The notes under the pieces: model-generated
What the model was told of the DNA's origin: nothing
The model's input: the letters and a program-made list of their open reading frames with translations, nothing else
Database searches by the model: none
Position numbers and translations under genes: made by a program
Source of the DNA: Lactifluus volemus
Lineage: Eukaryota; Basidiomycota; Agaricomycetes; Russulales; Russulaceae
Length of the DNA stretch: 64,000 bases
Assembly (NCBI GenBank): GCA_022376515.1
Contig: WTXI01000002.1
Span: forward strand, 1-64,000
Reading direction: 5' to 3'
Shown: piece by piece, positions 59,208-64,000 of the stretch
How the letters are laid out: each line of letters opens with the position of its first letter
Numbering within the stretch: the first letter of the stretch is position 1

Positions 59208-59945
59208 GTGTGGTCTCTGCAAAAATTTTCGTTTCCAGAATTTCCTTCTTCTCGCCACGCGATGCGCGTCTCTAGTCCCCGCCTTGGCCACCAGCTCGCC
59301 CGTATCCTCTCAACAAACCCCGTCATCCTTTTCAGCCAAAAGAACATGCTCGCACTTCTGGGTCGCCGCCGGGACTCTGTCAGCGCACGCGCTGTCATTC
59401 AACAACCCCCTACCATCCTCCATCACGAAATCGATTCCAAATCCGAGACGGAGACAGTTCCAGACGACCGAACCCTTGTTGAATCCAGACGACTTGTGGC
59501 TCTCTACGACGAGGTGGATTTAATATCACTTAGTGACGTACCTGAGGATGAGGTATGCTCACAAACCCCGTGCACTACGACGAGTTCCGGACCATTTCCT
59601 TCATCCTCTGAGCTCCATGGCAAGCCAGAGAGACTGTCTATCATCTATCCTCTACCCACTGCCGAGAACCTCCTCACAGAGGAACCAACTCCACCACACA
59701 CAGCGGCTGACCCACTGTCGATCGCTCCATCACTATGTATTCCCTGTCCACTGACCCCCCCTCCCACGCATTACAAGCGAAGGCGTGCACGTATCATTTC
59801 GGGTGAAGACCACGACCCTGATCCGGATCAATCCTCCATTAGGTATGTCTATGTCCATCTCCCTCCTCGCGGCAACACAGGTGTTGATCACACCACGTGC
59901 AGGTCGAACATTGACCCCGACAGCGCCCCGCGATTTCCGTTCTGA
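59208..59945 (+). CDS. Unknown Ser/Thr/Pro-rich protein
   Basis: One open frame of 245 codons. I do not recognise a family. The N terminus is basic and hydrophobic (from MRVSSPRLGHQLARIL, the likelier start at 59262), then an acidic patch (ALYDEVDLISLSDVPEDEV) and a Pro/Thr-rich stretch with a basic cluster (HYKRRRARI). A probable small intron near 59844-59902 (donor GTATGT, acceptor CGTGCAG) would shorten the end to SNIDPDSAPRFPF. No membrane segment or signal peptide is clear. It may be a real lineage-specific gene; coding status rests on length and codon pattern only. Confidence 0.4.
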   Translation: MWSLQKFSFPEFPSSRHAMRVSSPRLGHQLARILSTNPVILFSQKNMLALLGRRRDSVSARAVIQQPPTILHHEIDSKSETETVPDDRTLVESRRLVALYDEVDLISLSDVPEDEVCSQTPCTTTSSGPFPSSSELHGKPERLSIIYPLPTAENLLTEEPTPPHTAADPLSIAPSLCIPCPLTPPPTHYKRRRARIISGEDHDPDPDQSSIRYVYVHLPPRGNTGVDHTTCRSNIDPDSAPRFPF

Positions 59946-60959
59946 ACAATAACTTATAATCACACACCATTAGATCTGTACTGTATGTAATTGCTTAATG
60001 GTTCCTGTACTACACTAGCGAAGGGCCCATGTACCGGGCTCAACTTGATCAACAAGTAGCTCAACAAACGTTCGGCTTCCATTAACCCAACAGATATATA
60101 ATTGTGTATTGAATGACAACTTTCGATTTTCACTTTGACCTATCCTCTTTACATTATCACTTTATCAGTGCAAGGAGAATTTATCTTTATTTTTTACCCT
60201 CAAGTTCTAATTAATTACTTATCCCAACACAGGCACTGGCAGGGGGTACGCTACTTGTACTACAGTACCTACGTCTATGCGTAGCTTAACCATGGACAGA
60301 CAAATTGCTCTTTGACCAATCGAACAATTGCCGGGGGCCGCAGTTTTGCTGTTTCATCCTGCAGCTGATGCACCCGTTCATTAATATTCTCTTACCATGT
60401 AACTATATGGGGTAGTTTATGGCGAGCCGTCTTCCAACGCATCACGTTACCAGCGCGTCCTTTCCATGATCGATATACCACTTATCCGAGTCCGAACCGC
60501 GGAGTTTTCGTTCTCCTTCATACCACTCTCTTCCGCCCCAAAGTCTTCGCGACTTGGAGATTTCCGTTCAGGTAGCCAACCTTTTTGAGGTATATCTTTG
60601 CACCCACGTGGAGCCTGAGCATCATTGTTTCAAGTTCATTCAACGATGCACAGGCACCGCTGACTCGTAACGATGAAACCAATTCTCACGGCAATAACGC
60701 CACCGTTTTGTGCCCATCAGGGTCTAAGCCAGTATATGACTATCGGTGCGGGGTCACTGGTAGTCAGTGCTCACCACTGGCACATTGATTTCGTGCTTCT
60801 CGAGATCGTGACAGGCATTGGTTCGGACTCAGGTACTATCACTGACAAACGTTGTGGATCTGAGAGGTCTATTTCATAACGATTCATCTTCGTGCTTCCC
60901 GCTTACTTACGCGTGCCCTTTCTCTCGCCAGCATAAACGGGCTGTTTTTTTTTTACGCC
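59946..60959. other. Intergenic
   Basis: AT-rich 3' flank, then no recognised gene. Confidence 0.5.
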
Positions 60960-61315
60960 GTCGCGCCTGTCAGGTTGTCACCCATCATTCAACTTAACTT
61001 TATCACACTTCAGGTGCTAGTGCTTGGCGGCCGTTACAAGCCGCGGGAACAGTCATCTTGGAACCAAACTAGTCAACACCGGTCAAAAAAGCTCATCCTG
61101 ACATTGCATCAAACTTTCCCAGTTTCAATTAGTCAGCTGCCGCATTTTCCCAAGCAGAAACGCATTGGAACCCTAAGGCATCGCCGTATCGCTCATGATT
61201 CCCGCGGTGTTTAATGTTGTCTAATGGATTTACTGCCTACCCCATGACATCAAAAACCCACTAACCGTACCCTCTCCCTGCTGATTTCGTTACACCGTGA
61301 CGAACGGACAAAACC
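60960..61315. repeat. Duplicated upstream region of DUF6534 copy C
   Basis: Blocks such as TCACCCATCAT, CACTTCAGGTGCT(A/C), TACCCTCTCCCTG and CCGTGACGAAC recur in order at about 61975-62328 ahead of copy D. Promoter and leader were therefore duplicated together with the gene. Confidence 0.75.
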
Positions 61316-61870
61316 ATGTTTGATACCACTTCCACCCAAATAGTAAGTCAGGTCACATTGAGCACGCCTACCCTGGCTGATTCATCACCCAGCACAGCCC
61401 CCCTAGTGCGTTTGCGCTATTCAGACTAGGGCAGCTTCCCGACCTATGATAATCCGAACAGCTCTTTGGTCCTTTGTTTAACTGGACGTTGTACGGAGTT
61501 CTCTTTGTCCAGATCTGTGAGGCATTCACTTGCTCAGTTCAGCTGTCCAACTTAAACAAGAATAGATGTGTACAGCTACAATTTCCCAGATGATAAACTT
61601 TACTTGAAGATCCTAGGTAAGCACTGGATACTCACCTTCCGCTTTGACAAATTCATGGAACGCCCTCTGACAGTATATCTTGTCTTTCTCCTGTCCTGAC
61701 TGGCCTCGATGTCTACCATTGGTTCGTTGCCAGCTTCAACAACCTTGAGAGTCTCAGTCTACCCCCATCGATCTCCCGATTATGTTCGGCAGATTCTGCC
61801 TTACGTCAGCAGTCTATCTACATGACGCCCGCCTCGCCATCACCCCTCTCACCGCTATTCCAACATGCGA
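61316..61870 (+). pseudogene. Truncated DUF6534 copy C
   Basis: The 5' half of the gene can be followed: LFGPLFNWTLYGVLFVQI, VYSYNFPDDKLYLKIL and, after the intron, VYLVFLL. A deletion of about 16 nt relative to copy D (near 61692) then breaks the frame before TGLDVYHWFVASFNNL. Similarity to copy D fades near 61800, and the DUF6534 domain itself is missing. It is the upstream member of a tandem pair with copy D. Confidence 0.8.
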
Positions 61871-62328
61871 TTGACTGAAAATAACTTAGAAAATAATCTC
61901 ACGTCACCGTTTATGACCTGTTTGCGCCTGTGTTCTTCCTCTCTGGCTATGATACTAGTATCCTAAACGCCCAGCGCCGCAGGCTGCATTTCTTTGCACC
62001 GTTGCCGTCACTCGTGCCTGTCACCCATCATCAATTAACTTCATCACGTTTCAGGTGCTCGTAAGCCGTGTTCATAGGAAGGAAAAGTCATCTGGTAGTC
62101 AGGCCAGCTAAAAACCCCGATCCCAATTTGCTGTTTGCACCTAATTTGGGTAGTTGCATTCACCCAACCCTGGCAGCAGAAACGCGTTTCCTGTGGGAAA
62201 TCCAAGTCATCGCCTTATGTTCAGTTCTCGGACCTATAAGTGTTGTACTTCCGACTGCGTGACATTGATCGTACCCTCTCCCTGTCCGTTCCGCTGATTT
62301 CGTCATACCGTGACGAACAGACAGAATC
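61871..62328. other. Upstream region of DUF6534 copy D
   Basis: From about 61975 this is the partner of the repeat at 60960-61315. No separate gene. Confidence 0.6.
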
Positions 62329-63971
62329 ATGGCTGATGCCAATCCCTTGCCTCCTGTCCCAAGCACCAATACCGCGCCCATCGGATTGTAAGTCACATCA
62401 CATAGAGAACGTTCACCCTTGCTGATTTGTCACCCAGAACGACGCCCTTAGTAAGTCTGCGCTATTCAGACAAGGGTAGCTACGGGACCTAGTACAATTA
62501 TCTGAACAGCTCTTTGGCCCTTTGTTTAACTGGGCGTTGTACGGAATCCTTCTTGTACAAACCTGTGAGGCGTTCACTTTGTTCAGTTCGGTTGTCCAAC
62601 TGAGCCAAGCATAGATGTGTACAGCTACAATTTCCCAAATGATAAACTTTATTTGAGGCTCTTAGGTAGGCATCGGATACTCACAGCACTCACATTACCG
62701 CCTTGACAACTTCATGAAAATCCCTCCGACAGTATATCTTGCATTTCTTCTCGAGACTGCCCAAACGTTCCTGACTGGCTTCGATGTCTACCATTGGTTC
62801 GTTGCCGGATTCACTAACGTTGAGATCCTCGAGCGGCCTTGGTATACCCCTATCGATCTTCCAATCATGTCTGGGCTCATTGCACTCATTGTTCAAATGT
62901 TCTTTTGCTCTCGTATTTGGATATTGAACAAACGGCTATGGTGGCTTTGTCTGCTCATCGCTGTCGTGCGTTTTATTTCTCTTGTCGTGTGAAAAGGCTC
63001 AACCACCCATGAGAAGCTTTCTGTCACCCAAGCGGCTGGGGCCTTTTGGGACGGGTTCAAAGTGAGCATCACATAGTCTTGTGGAGGGTTGATATGTAAT
63101 GCCCGTTTCAGGCACTACAAGAGGCGGATGTCGTCAAGCCAAGTTTATACGTATGTGTTCTCCTTTTGTTGATCCTCTGGCCGAATTACAGTTAACGGCA
63201 TTAGCTATGGCTTGGTTCAGCTGTATTTGCGGACGTTCTGATTGCGGTAGCGATGGCCTATCTAGTATGAAATTTCCGTCCCCCAATTTCCTAGACTGTT
63301 GACTTACCGTACTTTTAGCTCATACAGAAACGTGACAACGAAATTCAATTCTCAAACTACATTTTACGTCGCGTGGTGCGACTGATTATCGAAACAAATG
63401 TACTTACTAGTGCGTGTTCTTCCTGCAGTCTCAGCATCTTGCATCTCATTCCCTGCTGAGGTACTGTTGCCATTGTTACTTTCGCCCTCTTTGTCAGTTT
63501 CCCTGTGAGTAGAGGCAGAAATCCTTGATCCCTGTTCTGCCCGAGTCCTAACGAACTGTCTTCACAGGATGAGTACTACTTCATCGCCCCGTACGTCTTT
63601 TTATCCCACAAGTGACACGCACTTGTGTTGAATATATCTATGAATGACAGGGCCACAGTGTTTGGGAAGCTGTAACCCACATGTTTATTATACGCATGGT
63701 AATCCTTACTCACTCGAGCTATAGATATTCGAACACACTCTTGGTAACTCTAAACAATCGTATCTACTTCCGTGACCACCCATTCCCCGGGGTTTCACGC
63801 GATAGTGTATACCATGGCCCAACTCACCCTTCCGAGCGTCGTCTCTCGATAGTCAACCCCTCAAGTGGACATGCCCTGGCCCTCAGAACTAACGACACAT
63901 TCCGCCTCGATACGCTTTCATCGACAATTGACCCGGAGAAAGGAAAGGCAACGTCGCTGCTTCAAACTTAA
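62329..63971 (+). CDS. DUF6534-type membrane protein, copy D
   Basis: This is an intact member of the family. The start MADANPLPPVPSTNTAPIGL leads to LFGPLFNWALYGILLVQT, VYSYNFPNDKLYLRLL, VYLAFLLETAQTFLTGFDVY, HWFVAGFTNVEILERPWYTP, IDLPIMSGLIALIVQMFFCS and RIWILNKRLWWLCLLIAV. The domain end follows: WLGSAVFADVLIAVAMAYL, IQKRDNEIQFSNYILRRVVR, LIIETNVLT, VAIVTFALFVSFPDEYYF and YSNTLLVTLNNRIYFRDHPF. The tail ends SLLQT at 63971. About ten short introns; the one matching the GC-AG intron of copies A and B starts with GTGAGC here. Copy D is more distant from A and B than they are from each other. Confidence 0.83.
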
Positions 63972-64000
63972 CGTTACGAACTTCACTAAAGTCATTCGAC

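Overview
The window is nuclear DNA of a filamentous basidiomycete, most likely an Agaricomycete. Genes are split by many introns of about 45-60 bp. Housekeeping genes are tightly packed on both strands. The accessory part carries families typical of mushrooms: four DUF6534-type membrane proteins, a UbiA prenyltransferase, a seven-helix-like membrane protein and a broken ankyrin gene of the NACHT-ankyrin type. No viral, bacterial, rRNA, tRNA or CRISPR feature was recognised.

Region 1 (1-13.4 kb) is a dense conserved block. In order it holds a heat shock factor (cut by the left edge), dephospho-CoA kinase, splicing factor SF3B2, eIF4A, a dual-specificity phosphatase, a Rab4-type GTPase, ATP synthase epsilon, a seven-knuckle CNBP/Gis2 protein, cytochrome c oxidase subunit COX5/COX4 and proteasome subunit Rpn8. 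Two divergent pairs share intergenic gaps of only 65 bp and 94 bp.

Region 2 (13.4-26 kb) is dominated by an 8-kb ZNFX1-type helicase gene: RGG-rich N terminus, SF1 helicase, NF-X1 zinc fingers and a terminal RZ finger, a family linked to small-RNA pathways. A decayed copy of the Rpn8 5' end abuts its 3' end. A decayed copy of its own 3' part lies beyond its 5' end. An unassigned, perhaps decaying, gene lies near 14.5-15.2 kb.

Region 3 (26-41.9 kb) is gene-poor. It has UbiA, a YCII-domain gene interrupted by one TGA, a seven-helix-like protein, a bHLH transcription factor, a dispersed repeat pair and a recurrent near-palindrome.

Region 4 (41.9-51.3 kb) starts with 3-methylcrotonyl-CoA carboxylase beta. 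It continues with a 1,225-bp non-autonomous hAT element with a perfect 8-bp target duplication, an ankyrin pseudogene and a 72-bp hairpin.

Region 5 (51.3-64 kb) holds four DUF6534 copies: a convergent pair with a shared rare GC-AG intron, then a truncated copy and an intact copy in tandem. Between them lie the splicing factor Spp2/GPKOW, an OB-fold-like protein that may resemble shieldin subunit SHLD2, and an unknown protein.

For the models listed with full exon coordinates, the reading frame was followed by hand through every junction. Other models give approximate outer limits.
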